Positions 44,704 through 53,758 of a DNA stretch of 64,000 nt are shown here, one piece after another. Source of the DNA: Novosphingobium sp. (GTDB lineage: Bacteria; Pseudomonadota; Alphaproteobacteria; Sphingomonadales; Sphingomonadaceae); NCBI RefSeq assembly GCF_025351285.1, contig NZ_JANXWG010000103.1, forward strand, positions 1 to 64,000, in the 5' to 3' direction. The first letter of the stretch is position 1; every line of letters begins with the position of its first letter. The notes beneath the pieces were generated by a model. It did no database searches and was not told the DNA's origin. It worked only from the letters and a program-made list of their open reading frames with translations. A program made the translations under genes and the position numbers.

Positions 44704-46803
44704 ATGATCCGCGCATTGATCCCGTATCGCCCTGCCCTTCGCCTGCTCGCCCTGATCGCGGGCTTGCTCGCGCTGATGGCCGCGCCGCTCCACGCCCAAC
44801 CGGCCCCACCGCAAGGCGCATTCGGCCCGCCCGGCGGTGGCGCCGGCCCGTCGCACATCCACGCCACTTTGCTGGCCGAGGGGTCGGTGGCGCCCGGCGG
44901 CACAGTCACGCTGGCGGTGCTGATGCAGCCCGAGGCCGGCTGGCATGGTTATTGGTCGAACCCGGGCGATGCAGGGCTGGCGCTGACGCTCGACTGGACC
45001 TTGCCCAACGGCGCGAAGACCGGGGCGATGCGCTTCCCGGTGCCGCAGACGCTGCTGATCTCCGGCCTGATGAACCACGTCTACGAGCACGATTATGCGG
45101 TGCTGGTGCCGCTGACCGTGCCCGCCAATGCCGCGCCGGGCAGCAGGCTCGCAATCTCGGCGCAGGCGAACTGGCTCGCCTGTACGCTCCAGATCTGCGT
45201 GCCCGAACGCGCGGCGCTCAACGCCACGATCACGATCGGCACAGGCACCGCCGATCCGCGCTTCAACGCCTGGCGCGCCGCGCTGCCCGCCCCGCTCGAC
45301 CGGCCCGCCGCCTTCGCGTGGACGCCGACGACGCTGCGCATCGCCATCCCCTTTCCGCGCGCTGCCAAGGTGGAAGCACCGCAGCTGTTCCTTTCCAGCG
45401 AAGGGCTGGTCGATTACGCCGCACCACAGTCCTTTTCGCGCAAGGACGACCTGCTGATTGCCGAAGTGCCCCGCGCAAAAGTGCCGCCAAGCGCCATGCC
45501 GCAAGCGGTCAGTGCGGTGCTGTCGCTCGGCGGGGGCGCGGGCGGTGTCGAACTCACCGCCAACCCCGGCGCGGTGCCCGATGGCGGCACCCCGGTCAGC
45601 ACCCAAACCGCTCCGGCCAAGGGCAGCTTCTGGTGGGCGGTGCTGTTCGCCATGCTGGGCGGCCTCATCCTCAACGTGATGCCCTGCGTGTTCCCGATCC
45701 TCAGCCTCAAGGCGCTGGCGCTGGCACGGGGCGGCGACGAAGCGACCGCGCGTGCGGAAGGGCTGGCTTATGCGGCGGGCGTGATCCTGGCCTGCGTGGC
45801 CTTGGGCGCGACGATGCTGGGCCTGCGCGCCGCGGGCGAGGAGGTGGGCTGGGCGTTCCAGCTCCAGCAACCCGGCGTCGTGCTGGCGCTGCTGCTGCTC
45901 GCGGTGGCGATCACCGCCAACTTCGCCGGGTTGTTCGAGCTGCCCGGGCTTTCGTTCGAGCGCGGCGGCGGGCATATGGGCGCGTTCGGCACCGGGCTTC
46001 TGGCCGCCTTCGCCGCCACCCCCTGCACCGGGCCGTTCATGGCGGCGGCCGTCGGCGCGGCGCTGCTGTTGCCGTGGTACGCGGCGCTGGCGGTGTTCGG
46101 CGCGCTCGGCTTCGGCCTCGCGCTGCCGTTCCTGGCGATCGGCTTCATCCCCGCGCTGCGCCGGATGCTGCCGAAGCCGGGCGGCTGGATGGACAAATTC
46201 CGCAAGGCCATGGCGGTGCCGATGGGGCTGACCGTGCTGGCGCTGCTGTGGCTGGCGTGGCGGAGCGGTGGGCCGACATTCGTTGCGATCGGCATAGCGT
46301 TGGCGCTGGCGATGCTCGCCGGGTTCTACGCGATGCGCCGCGAACAGAAGCGCGGGCTCCTCGGCTCGCGCTACCTGCTGATGGTGCTGCCGCTGGCGCT
46401 TGCCACTTACGGCGCCGCGCAAATCGCCACCCCACCCGCCGCCGAAGCCAGCCTGATCGGCGCCAGGCCGTTCAGCGAAGCCGCGCTCGCGCAGGCGCGC
46501 GCCTCGGGCAAGCCGGTGTTCCTCTACTTCACCGCCGACTGGTGCCTGTCGTGCAAGGTCAACGAACAGACCTCGATCGACCGCGAAGCCACCCGCGACG
46601 CCTTCGCCAAGGCCGGCGTCACCGTCCTGATCGGCGACTGGACCCGCCGCGACGCCGCGATCACCCGCTTCCTCACCAGCCAGGGGGCCGGCGGCGTGCC
46701 GCTGTACTTGTGGTACCCGAACGGCGGCGGCGAGCCGAAGCAGTTGCCGCAAGTGCTGACACCCGATCTGCTGGCGGGGCTGGCGGGGCTGGCGAAGGGG
46801 TGA
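44704..46803 (+). CDS. dsbD: Thiol:disulfide interchange protein DsbD-like
   Basis: It moves electrons from cytoplasmic thioredoxin across the membrane to periplasmic partners. The 699-residue protein has a signal peptide, a periplasmic N-terminal domain (about 30-300, with CTLQICVP), eight spans with the redox cysteines in NVMPCVFPILSLKALALARG and AATPCTGPFMAAAVG, and a C-terminal thioredoxin domain with FTADWCLSCKVNE. It is divergent from the phosphatase gene and followed by a copy of the dispersed repeat. Confidence 0.94.
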   Translation: MIRALIPYRPALRLLALIAGLLALMAAPLHAQPAPPQGAFGPPGGGAGPSHIHATLLAEGSVAPGGTVTLAVLMQPEAGWHGYWSNPGDAGLALTLDWTLPNGAKTGAMRFPVPQTLLISGLMNHVYEHDYAVLVPLTVPANAAPGSRLAISAQANWLACTLQICVPERAALNATITIGTGTADPRFNAWRAALPAPLDRPAAFAWTPTTLRIAIPFPRAAKVEAPQLFLSSEGLVDYAAPQSFSRKDDLLIAEVPRAKVPPSAMPQAVSAVLSLGGGAGGVELTANPGAVPDGGTPVSTQTAPAKGSFWWAVLFAMLGGLILNVMPCVFPILSLKALALARGGDEATARAEGLAYAAGVILACVALGATMLGLRAAGEEVGWAFQLQQPGVVLALLLLAVAITANFAGLFELPGLSFERGGGHMGAFGTGLLAAFAATPCTGPFMAAAVGAALLLPWYAALAVFGALGFGLALPFLAIGFIPALRRMLPKPGGWMDKFRKAMAVPMGLTVLALLWLAWRSGGPTFVAIGIALALAMLAGFYAMRREQKRGLLGSRYLLMVLPLALATYGAAQIATPPAAEASLIGARPFSEAALAQARASGKPVFLYFTADWCLSCKVNEQTSIDREATRDAFAKAGVTVLIGDWTRRDAAITRFLTSQGAGGVPLYLWYPNGGGEPKQLPQVLTPDLLAGLAGLAKG

Positions 46804-46808
46804 AAGTG

Positions 46809-46843
46809 GCCTCCGGCGGGCAAGGGCCATCGCCCTTGCATCC
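46809..46843 (+). repeat. Dispersed cctccggcggg palindromic repeat, copy 3
   Basis: The sequence gcctccggcgggcaagggccatcgcccttgcatcc differs by one base from copy 1 at 6082-6116. It starts 5 bases after the dsbD stop codon, the same position relative to a gene end as copy 1. Confidence 0.85.
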
Positions 46844-46877
46844 CGGGTGTTTGGAAAGTGTTGAAGGCGAGGCGTTC

Positions 46878-47279
46878 ATGGTTAGATCGATATCGCCTCG
46901 GGAGCTTAAGCTGCGAATCCGCAACAACATCATCGACTACTTAGAACTGGCTTCGTCACCGGATCAGCAGCGCGAATTTGAGCGGCGCGTTCCAATCGCC
47001 CACATTCCAAACGAGATGATTAATCTGTGGGAGGACCACGTCCCGGACGCTGACTTCGACTGGTATTCGGAACCCGAGTTCAGTCTTGCTGAGCAAAGCG
47101 CTATTGAGCGTTTTCATGGTATTTGGAACTCCGTCGCTGACGAAACTCCCGACGTTATGCCAGACACAATCGAAACTCTCATTGGAACGCCCGTGTGGCA
47201 GCGCTTGATTGACGGAGCGACGGACGCGCTACGAATCTTCCAAAAGCGTGGGCGAATTGACGATGCATCACCAGAATAG
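46878..47279 (+). CDS. Hypothetical protein, AT-richer than neighbours
   Basis: This 133-residue protein, starting MVRSISPRELKLRIRNNIIDYLELASSPDQQREFERRVPIAHIPNEMINLWEDHV, is rich in acidic and aromatic residues (DWYSEPEFSLAEQSAIERFHGIWNSV) and predicted all-alpha. I recognise no named family. The composition is clearly less GC-rich than the flanking dsbD and SDR genes, and it lies directly after a repeat copy, which together suggest a later arrival. The track fuses it to a shadow frame of dsbD; ATG 46878 is the sensible start. Confidence 0.65.
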   Translation: MVRSISPRELKLRIRNNIIDYLELASSPDQQREFERRVPIAHIPNEMINLWEDHVPDADFDWYSEPEFSLAEQSAIERFHGIWNSVADETPDVMPDTIETLIGTPVWQRLIDGATDALRIFQKRGRIDDASPE

Positions 47280-47319
47280 CGATGCGCCCCGCAAATTTTC
47301 GAGAACGCGGAAAATCTGC

Positions 47320-48093
47320 CTACAAACTCTGCCCATCATCCACCGCGATATCCGTGCCCGTCACTTGGGCCGAGGCGTCCGACGCGAAGAACAGCATCAG
47401 GTCATCCAGCGCGGTGATTTCGGTCATGCGGCGGCGGGGCCAGCTTGCGACCTGTTTGGCGCCGCCTTCGCTGTCGAACCATTCGCCGTCGATTTCGGTG
47501 CGGATGTAGCCGGGGTGGATGACGTTGACGTTGATCCCCTGCCGCACCCATTCGCGCGCGAACTGGCGGCCGAGGTGCGCGATCGCGGCCTTGGTGGCGG
47601 CGTAGGCGGCATCGCCCTGGCCGGTCATCATCGAAGTGATCGAGCCGATCAGGATCACACGGCCCGCACCGGTGTGCTTGGTTCCCGCCGCGATCATCCG
47701 CCGGGCGCCCTCGCGCGCGGTGAGGTAGGCGCCGGTGAAGTTGGTGTCGATCACGGTGCGAACCCGCGCGATGTCGAGATCGATCGAACGCCCCGCTTCA
47801 GCGAGGCCAGCGTTCGCCACGACCACATCGGGCACACCCGGCCCGCCAGCAGCGGCATCGAACGCGGCCTGGACCGAGGCCTCGTCGGTCACGTCCATGG
47901 CCACCGCCAGCGCCTTGCCGCCGGCGGCCTCGATCTCGCGCGCCAGCGCCTCGATCCGCTCGATCCGCCGTGCGCCGATCACCACCGTGGCGCCCGCCGC
48001 TGCGTAAAGCCGCGCGAAGTGGTCACCGAGACCGGAGGAGGCCCCGGTGATCAGAGCCACGCGGCCAGCGAGTGAGTAGCGGGGAGTGGTCAT
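47320..48093 (-). CDS. SDR family NAD(P)-dependent oxidoreductase
   Basis: This 257-residue classical short-chain dehydrogenase has the cofactor motif LITGASSGLGDHFA, VVVANAGLAE, the catalytic serine in ILIGSITSMM, YAATKAA (YxxxK) and HPGYIRTEI. The substrate is unknown. ARR after the second beta strand favours NADP(H). It lies 19 bases downstream of parC on the same strand, so it may be co-transcribed with it. Confidence 0.92.
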   Translation of the reverse strand: MTTPRYSLAGRVALITGASSGLGDHFARLYAAAGATVVIGARRIERIEALAREIEAAGGKALAVAMDVTDEASVQAAFDAAAGGPGVPDVVVANAGLAEAGRSIDLDIARVRTVIDTNFTGAYLTAREGARRMIAAGTKHTGAGRVILIGSITSMMTGQGDAAYAATKAAIAHLGRQFAREWVRQGINVNVIHPGYIRTEIDGEWFDSEGGAKQVASWPRRRMTEITALDDLMLFFASDASAQVTGTDIAVDDGQSL

Positions 48094-48112
48094 CGCGGCA
48101 TCCTCTCATGCT

Positions 48113-50410
48113 TTAAAACTTGTTGTCCCGCGGAAACCCGTTCGGCGGCAGCCGTCCCGCAGCCCCGCGCGCGACCTTCCACATCATCATGTCCTTCTCG
48201 GTGCGCGTGCGCCCGCTGTCGCCGCCCATCGCCCAGGACAGTCCATCTTCAAGCCGGAACGTCACTGCATCGGCCATGCCGCCGTCCTTGTAGCGTTGCA
48301 GCGTGACGCCCTGGCCCTTCGCAAGGATCGGCAACTCACTCAAGGCGAAGACAACCAGTTTTCGGTTGTCGCCCATCACCGCGACGTGATCGTGCTCGGG
48401 CGCGATTTCGCGGACAACTGTCAGCTTCACGCCGGGCTTGGTGGTGACCACGCCGCGACCCTTGCGGGTTTCGGCGAGCAGTTCGTCGGCCTCGGCCGCG
48501 AACCCGCGCCCGGTTGAGGCCGCGAGCAGCAGTTGCGCCTTGGGGCGATAGACCGTGACCGCCACCACTTGCGCGGCGGGATCGATATCGAGCATCGTGC
48601 GGATCGGTTCGCCGAAGCCACGCGCGCCGGGCAGCTTGTCGGCGCCGATCGTGTAGAAGCGGCCATTGTCGAGCGCGATCAGCAGCTTGTCGGTGGTTTG
48701 CGCGTGGAGCGCGAAGGCCGGGCCATCGCCTTCCTTGAACTTGAAATCGGTGTCGAGCGCCATGTGTCCCTTGGCCGCGCGCGCCCAGCCCTTGGCCGAA
48801 AGGATCACCGTGACCGGTTCCTTCTCGATCATCGCGTCCATGTTGAATTCGCGCGTGGGCGCGGCTTCGGCGATGGTGGTGCGGCGGCGCCCGAGCGGCG
48901 TATCTTCGGCGTATTCCTTGCGCAAGGAGGCCAAGTCGCGCTTCAGGCGAGTGCGCTGCTTGGCCGGGCTGTCAAGCAGCGTTTGCAGGTTCTCCTGTTC
49001 GGCCAGCAGGTCCTTCTGCTCGCGCCGCAGTTCCATTTCCTCCAGCTTGCGCAAGCTGCGCAGCCGCATGTTGAGGATCGCTTCGGCCTGCACGTGAGTC
49101 AGCTCGAATTCGGCCATCATTACCGGGCGCGGTTCGTCCTCGGTGCGGATGATCGCGATGATCCGGTCGAGGTTGAGGTAGGCGATGATGTAGCCGCCGA
49201 CCAGTTCGAGCCGCGCGGCGATCTTTTCGAGCCTATGCCGGGTGCGGCGCAGCAGGATGTCGATCTGGCTGATGATCCATTCCTGCAACAGCAACTTCAG
49301 CCCCAGCACGCCGGGCGTGCGCCGCGCATCGAGCACGTTGAGGTTGAGGCTGAACCGGCTTTCCAGATCGCTCAGCCGGTAAAGGCTTTCCTTGAGCAGA
49401 TCGGGATCGACGTTGCGGCTCTTGGGCACCAGAACCAGCCGGATCGTCTCGTCGCTTTCGTCGCGCACGTCCTCGAGGATCGGCAGCTTCTTGTCACCGA
49501 TCAGCGCGGCGATCTGCTCGATCAGCTTGCCCTTGGGCACCATGTAGGGAATTTCGGAAACGACCAGTTGCCACTGCCCGCTAGTCAGCTTTTCGATGCC
49601 GGTGTCTTCCCAAACGCCATTCTCGTCGCGGCCGGTGGAGAACCGCGCACGCACCCGGACCGCGCCCTTGCCGGTTTCATAAGCGTGCGAAATCGCCGCC
49701 GGGCTGTCCACGATCACGCCGCCGGTGGGCAAGTCGGGGCCGTGAAACACCTGCATCAGCTCGGCGTGTTCGGCATGCGGGTTGTCGATCAACATCAGCG
49801 TCGCGTCGACGATCTCGGCCACGTTGTGGCTTGGGATCGAGGTGGCCATGCCCACCGCGATGCCGGTCGAGCCGTTGGCGAGCAGGTTGGGGAACAGCCC
49901 GGGGAAGATCTCGGGCTCCTCGTCCTCGCCGTTGTAGGTGGGGATGTAATCGACCGTGCCTTCATCGAGCCCGGCCATCATCCGCATCGCGGTGCGCGTC
50001 AGCCGTGCTTCGGTGTAGCGGTAGGCGGCGGCGTTATCGCCGTCGATATTGCCGAAATTGCCCTGGCCCTGAACCAGCGGATAGCGCAGCGCGAAATCCT
50101 GCGCCAACCGCACCATCGCGTCGTAAACCGACTGGTCGCCATGCGGGTGGTACTTGCCGATCACGTCACCCACCACGCGCGCCGATTTCTTGTAGGCGCC
50201 GGTGGGATCGAGCTTCAATTGCCGCATCGCCCACAGCAGCCGGCGGTGGACCGGCTTCAGCCCATCGCGCAGATCGGGCAGCGAGCGCGCGGTGATCGTG
50301 CTGAGCGCATAGACGAGATAGCGCTCGCTGAGGGCCGCATCGAATGGGGCGTCGACGATCGCGTCGAAGGGATCGGGACCGCTGTCACTGGGGGGCTTTG
50401 TTTTCACCAT
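48113..50410 (-). CDS. parC: DNA topoisomerase IV subunit A
   Basis: ParC cuts and rejoins DNA to unlink daughter chromosomes. The 765-residue protein has SERYLVYALSTITARSLPDLRDGLKPVHRRLLWAM, KYHPHGDQSVYDAMVRLAQ, the catalytic tyrosine in AAAYRYTEARL, GSTGIAVGMAT, a long coiled-coil region and a reduced C-terminal beta-pinwheel. The HPHGDQSVYD segment distinguishes it from GyrA (GDSAVYD). parE is not in the window. Confidence 0.95.
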   Translation of the reverse strand: MVKTKPPSDSGPDPFDAIVDAPFDAALSERYLVYALSTITARSLPDLRDGLKPVHRRLLWAMRQLKLDPTGAYKKSARVVGDVIGKYHPHGDQSVYDAMVRLAQDFALRYPLVQGQGNFGNIDGDNAAAYRYTEARLTRTAMRMMAGLDEGTVDYIPTYNGEDEEPEIFPGLFPNLLANGSTGIAVGMATSIPSHNVAEIVDATLMLIDNPHAEHAELMQVFHGPDLPTGGVIVDSPAAISHAYETGKGAVRVRARFSTGRDENGVWEDTGIEKLTSGQWQLVVSEIPYMVPKGKLIEQIAALIGDKKLPILEDVRDESDETIRLVLVPKSRNVDPDLLKESLYRLSDLESRFSLNLNVLDARRTPGVLGLKLLLQEWIISQIDILLRRTRHRLEKIAARLELVGGYIIAYLNLDRIIAIIRTEDEPRPVMMAEFELTHVQAEAILNMRLRSLRKLEEMELRREQKDLLAEQENLQTLLDSPAKQRTRLKRDLASLRKEYAEDTPLGRRRTTIAEAAPTREFNMDAMIEKEPVTVILSAKGWARAAKGHMALDTDFKFKEGDGPAFALHAQTTDKLLIALDNGRFYTIGADKLPGARGFGEPIRTMLDIDPAAQVVAVTVYRPKAQLLLAASTGRGFAAEADELLAETRKGRGVVTTKPGVKLTVVREIAPEHDHVAVMGDNRKLVVFALSELPILAKGQGVTLQRYKDGGMADAVTFRLEDGLSWAMGGDSGRTRTEKDMMMWKVARGAAGRLPPNGFPRDNKF

Positions 50411-50522
50411 GGCCGATCCGCCCTAGCAACGCGATGGACTGTCGCAAACACGCGGAACGGCAACATCCCCCGATCATTGTCCCCCCGACAGCGGGACGTC
50501 CCGCCTATCGCGGAGATTTTTC

Positions 50523-51062
50523 ATGACCAAGCGCATTCTCATCATCGCCACCGACGGATTCGAGCAAAGCGAGCTGATCGAACCCAAGAAGGCGTTGGAA
50601 GCCGCGGGCTTCGAAACCGTTGTCGCCAGCATCAAGCCCGGCGTGATCAAGGGCTGGAACCACGGCAACTGGGGCGAAAGCGTGCCCGTCGACAAGACTT
50701 TGGACGAAGTCGAGGCCGACCAGTTCGATGCGTTGCTGATCCCCGGCGGCCAGATGAACCCCGACATCATGCGCATGCAGGCGAAAGCGATCGACCTGGT
50801 CGAAGACTTCGACGACGCCGGCAAGCCGATCGCCGCGATCTGCCACGGCCCCTGGCTGCTGGTGGAAGCAGACATCGTCGACGGCCGCACGGTAACGAGC
50901 TGGCCGTCTGTCCGCACCGACCTCGCTAACGCCGGCGCCGATGTGGTGGACGAGGAAGTCGCAATCGACGGCAACCTCATCACCAGCCGCATGCCCGATG
51001 ATATCCCGGCATTTTCCAAGGCGTTGATCGAGATGCTGCAGGATGCGGAGGTTGATGCCTGA
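50523..51062 (+). CDS. DJ-1/PfpI family protein
   Basis: This 179-residue class I glutamine-amidotransferase-like protein has FEQSELIEPKKALEAAGFETVVAS, LLIPGGQMNPD and the nucleophile elbow IAAICHGPWLL (cysteine). Such proteins are deglycases, proteases or chaperones induced by stress; this one matches the YhbO/PfpI branch. It is divergent from parC and convergent with the ferredoxin gene. Confidence 0.93.
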   Translation: MTKRILIIATDGFEQSELIEPKKALEAAGFETVVASIKPGVIKGWNHGNWGESVPVDKTLDEVEADQFDALLIPGGQMNPDIMRMQAKAIDLVEDFDDAGKPIAAICHGPWLLVEADIVDGRTVTSWPSVRTDLANAGADVVDEEVAIDGNLITSRMPDDIPAFSKALIEMLQDAEVDA

Positions 51063-51085
51063 AGAATGAAAGTTTGAGGGGTTGA

Positions 51086-51110
51086 ATGTGGGGGCGATCT
51101 GCTCCCACAT
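51086..51110. terminator. Hairpin between convergent genes
   Basis: atgtggg and cccacat form a 7-bp stem around an 11-base loop, 24 bases after the PfpI-family stop and just before the ferredoxin stop. There is no clear T-run, so it is only a weak terminator candidate. Confidence 0.4.
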
Positions 51111-51120
51111 CCCGGAAAAG

Positions 51121-51453
51121 CTAGACCTGCTGCATGTCGTGCGCTTCAGCCGGAATGCGCACTTCCAGCCCGTCCAATGCGTCGTCCAGCAATATCTGGC
51201 ACGATAGGCGGCTGGTGCGGGTAACGCCGGCAGCGAGGTCGAGCATGTCTTCCTCGTCGTCGCTGGCCGGCACCAGCTTCCCGAACCATTCGGCGCTGAC
51301 GACCACGTGGCAGGTGGAGCAGGCCATCTGCCCCTCGCACGTACCCTCCAGCGCCAGCCCGGCCGCCTGCCCCACTTCGAGCAGCCGCGTGCCCGGCGCG
51401 GCCTGTGCCGCCACCTTCTGACCATTCGCCGTCAGGAACACCACGTCCACCAT
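51121..51453 (-). CDS. 2Fe-2S ferredoxin (adrenodoxin type)
   Basis: This 110-residue electron carrier has the cluster ligands in GTCEGQMACSTCHVVV plus the distant cysteine in SRLSCQILL. This is the adrenodoxin/Isc-Fdx pattern, used in Fe-S assembly or in P450 and hydroxylase electron chains. Its start overlaps the stop of the upstream cysteine desulfurase (TGATG), so a role in cluster assembly is likely. GTG 51456 is an alternative start. Confidence 0.92.
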   Translation of the reverse strand: MVDVVFLTANGQKVAAQAAPGTRLLEVGQAAGLALEGTCEGQMACSTCHVVVSAEWFGKLVPASDDEEDMLDLAAGVTRTSRLSCQILLDDALDGLEVRIPAEAHDMQQV

Positions 51454-52547
51454 CACAACACTCCCTGCGCCCGCGCCGCGGCGTTGATCGCCGCGGCCGC
51501 CGCCTCCAGGTCACTCTCCTTCGTATAGCGCCCGAACCCCAAACGGATCGATGCCTTCGCTTCTTTCCCGTCGAGCCCCAGCGCTTGCAACACGTGGCTC
51601 GGGCGTCCCGACCCGCTGGCGCAGGCCGAACCCGCCGAGAAGGCGATGTTACGACAATCGGACATCAACCGGCCCACGTCCAGCCCCTTGAGCCGCACGT
51701 TCAAATTGCCGTGCCAGCGATGGGCCGAATCGCCGTTGAGCGTCCACCCGGCGAATAGAGCGCGCGCCAATGCCCACAGCTTTTCCACATGCGCCGCATC
51801 GCTTGTCCCAAGGCTTGTGCACAGTGCTGCCGCCGCGCCGAACCCGGCGCACAGTGCGGGGCTGAGCGTACCCGAGCGCAAGCCGCCTTCCTGCCCGCCA
51901 CCGTGCTGGACGGGGTGCAAGGCCACCCCATCGCGCACCCACAGCGCGCCCACGCCCTTCGGCCCGTAAAGCTTGTGCGCCGAAATCGCGATCAGGTCTG
52001 CGCCTTCAAGGCTTTTGGCAGGAGCCGCGATCTTGCCCGCGCCCTGCACCGCATCGCACAGGAACAGCGCGCCCATCGCCCGCGCGCGCGCCGCCAGTTC
52101 CGCCACCGGTTGCACCGTGCCGATCTCGTTGTTGACCTGCATCACCGCGACCAGGCGGGTGCCTGCGGGGATCGGCACATCGGCCGAAACCAGCCCCGCG
52201 CCATCGACCGGCAGCACCGTGCAATCGGGATCGATGAACCGCGCCGTATCCAGCACTGCCGCGTGTTCGATCGCCGAAACCGCCAGCCTTTTCGCGCCGC
52301 TGCCGATGATCGCCAGGTTGATCGCCTCGGTCGCGCCACTGGTGAAGATCACCCGCCCGCCCGGCGGCAGCAGCGCCGCAACCTGATCGCGCGCAACCTC
52401 GACAGCCGCTGCTGCCGCACGACCGGGCCGATGGGGGCTGTGCGGATTGGCAAAACCTGATGTGTCAGGTCCGCCCAGCCACGGCAGCATCGCATCGCGC
52501 GCTTCGGGCGCAAGCGGGGTCGTCGCCTGATAATCGAGGTAGATCAT
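51453..52547 (-). CDS. Cysteine desulfurase (NifS/IscS-like), second of a tandem pair
   Basis: This PLP enzyme takes sulfur from cysteine for Fe-S clusters and thiolation. The 364-residue protein has IYLDYQATTPL, FTSGATEAINLAI, MQVNNEIGTVQPV, the PLP lysine in AISAHKLYGPKGVGALW and the active cysteine in FSAGSACASGSGRPSHVL (NifS/IscS class). Its ATG at 52547 overlaps the stop of the upstream paralogue (ATGA). The two are homologous but diverged, indicating an old duplication. Confidence 0.93.
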   Translation of the reverse strand: MIYLDYQATTPLAPEARDAMLPWLGGPDTSGFANPHSPHRPGRAAAAAVEVARDQVAALLPPGGRVIFTSGATEAINLAIIGSGAKRLAVSAIEHAAVLDTARFIDPDCTVLPVDGAGLVSADVPIPAGTRLVAVMQVNNEIGTVQPVAELAARARAMGALFLCDAVQGAGKIAAPAKSLEGADLIAISAHKLYGPKGVGALWVRDGVALHPVQHGGGQEGGLRSGTLSPALCAGFGAAAALCTSLGTSDAAHVEKLWALARALFAGWTLNGDSAHRWHGNLNVRLKGLDVGRLMSDCRNIAFSAGSACASGSGRPSHVLQALGLDGKEAKASIRLGFGRYTKESDLEAAAAAINAAARAQGVL

Positions 52548-53599
52548 CGTGTCACAACGCTGCGCACGACTGCAAGCAGCGCCTCCAGATCGGCACGCGT
52601 GGTCTCGCGCCCGATCGACACGCGGAACACCTCGCGCGCGGTCGCTGCGCCCAGGCCCATCGCGCGCATCACGTGGCTGGGGCTGATGCTGCCCGAAGCA
52701 CAAGCGCTGCCCGCGGAAATCGCGATACCCGCCGCATCGCAACGGATCAGCAGCGTAGTAGCGGCGGTGCCCGGTAGCCGGTACGCGCCCAGCGTCGGCA
52801 CGCGCGCAACGTCGGCGGCGATCACCTCCAACCCCAGCTCGCGCAATTGGCCCTCAAGCCAGCCGCGCAACGTCGCGGCGCCCGCCAGCCAATCGTGATC
52901 CGCCTCCAGCGCGGTCACCAGCCCGAGGATGTACGGCAAATTCTCGGTGCCCGGCCGATAGCCGCGCTCTTGCCCGCCGCTCGGCGCGAGCAGCGCAAGG
53001 TCACGCACCAGCAGCGCACCGATCCCCGGCGGCGCGCCCAGCTTGTGCCCGGCGATCGCGATCAGGTCGGCCGGTGGCAGCGGCACCTTGCCCGCGCTTT
53101 GCGCGCAATCGGCCAGCAACAGCCCGCCCCCCGCCTGCACCCCCGCCGCAATGCGATCGAGAGGCTGGATAATTCCGGTCTCGTTGTTGACATGCTGCAC
53201 GGCGACCAGATCGGCACGCGGTAAGCCATCCGGATCGACCAGCCCCTCACTATCGACCGCGATGATCGACTCGCCCGCATGGCGCAACACCGCGGTGTGC
53301 TCGACCGCCGACGCGAATTGATGCGCGCCCTTGCCGGCGCCCCACCCCAGCGCCAACGCCTCGGTCGCGCTGCCGGTGAAGATCACCGCGCCGCTCCACC
53401 CCAGCGCTGCCGCCACCCGGCCGCGCGCATCCTCGAGCGCTGCGCGCGCCGCACGGCCGGCGGCGTGGACGCTCGACGGATTGGCCCAACATGCCATCGC
53501 CTCGGCCACCACCGCGCGCACCTCGGGCAGGATCGGCACGGTGGCGGCATGGTCGAGGTAAATTGCCGCGTGCGGGCGGGCTGGTAGGTCGGATGACAA
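52544..53599 (-). CDS. Cysteine desulfurase-like protein, first of a tandem pair
   Basis: This paralogue of the following gene has 351 residues from TTG 53599. It shows IYLDHAATVPILPEV, IFTGSATEALALGWGAG, VQHVNNETGIIQPL, the PLP lysine in IAIAGHKLGAPPGIGALL and the cysteine in ISAGSACASGSISPSHVM, so it is probably active. The GAGAG just upstream supports the TTG start; the track's ATG at 53719 has an unconserved leader. Its promoter lies in the gap shared with the divergent hydrolase. Confidence 0.88.
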   Translation of the reverse strand: MSSDLPARPHAAIYLDHAATVPILPEVRAVVAEAMACWANPSSVHAAGRAARAALEDARGRVAAALGWSGAVIFTGSATEALALGWGAGKGAHQFASAVEHTAVLRHAGESIIAVDSEGLVDPDGLPRADLVAVQHVNNETGIIQPLDRIAAGVQAGGGLLLADCAQSAGKVPLPPADLIAIAGHKLGAPPGIGALLVRDLALLAPSGGQERGYRPGTENLPYILGLVTALEADHDWLAGAATLRGWLEGQLRELGLEVIAADVARVPTLGAYRLPGTAATTLLIRCDAAGIAISAGSACASGSISPSHVMRAMGLGAATAREVFRVSIGRETTRADLEALLAVVRSVVTR

Positions 53600-53758
53600 G
53601 CGGACTCTCGCAATTGTTGCTTTCGGGCCATCGCTTTCTATATAGCGCACAGCTTTCCGATAGTGTCCCTGATACGGGACCATGGCGGGGATCGACCAGT
53701 CGCAACGCCCGTTGCGCATTTTCGGCGAACCTTCGCGAAGCCAAAGGTCCTAGAACGT

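Noticed and set aside
42904-46830. Single 1308-residue minus-strand ORF
   Set aside because: Only the last 557 codons (42904-44577) are protein-like (phosphatase). The rest is antisense to dsbD, Arg/Gln/His-rich and repetitive, as expected for a shadow frame in high-GC DNA.
44670-46877. 869-residue plus-strand ORF overlapping dsbD
   Set aside because: It is an alternative frame of dsbD with Arg-rich low-complexity sequence; only its tail (46878-47279) is a credible gene.
48533-50929. 798-residue plus-strand ORF opposite parC
   Set aside because: It is antisense to the complete parC gene and has shadow-type composition.
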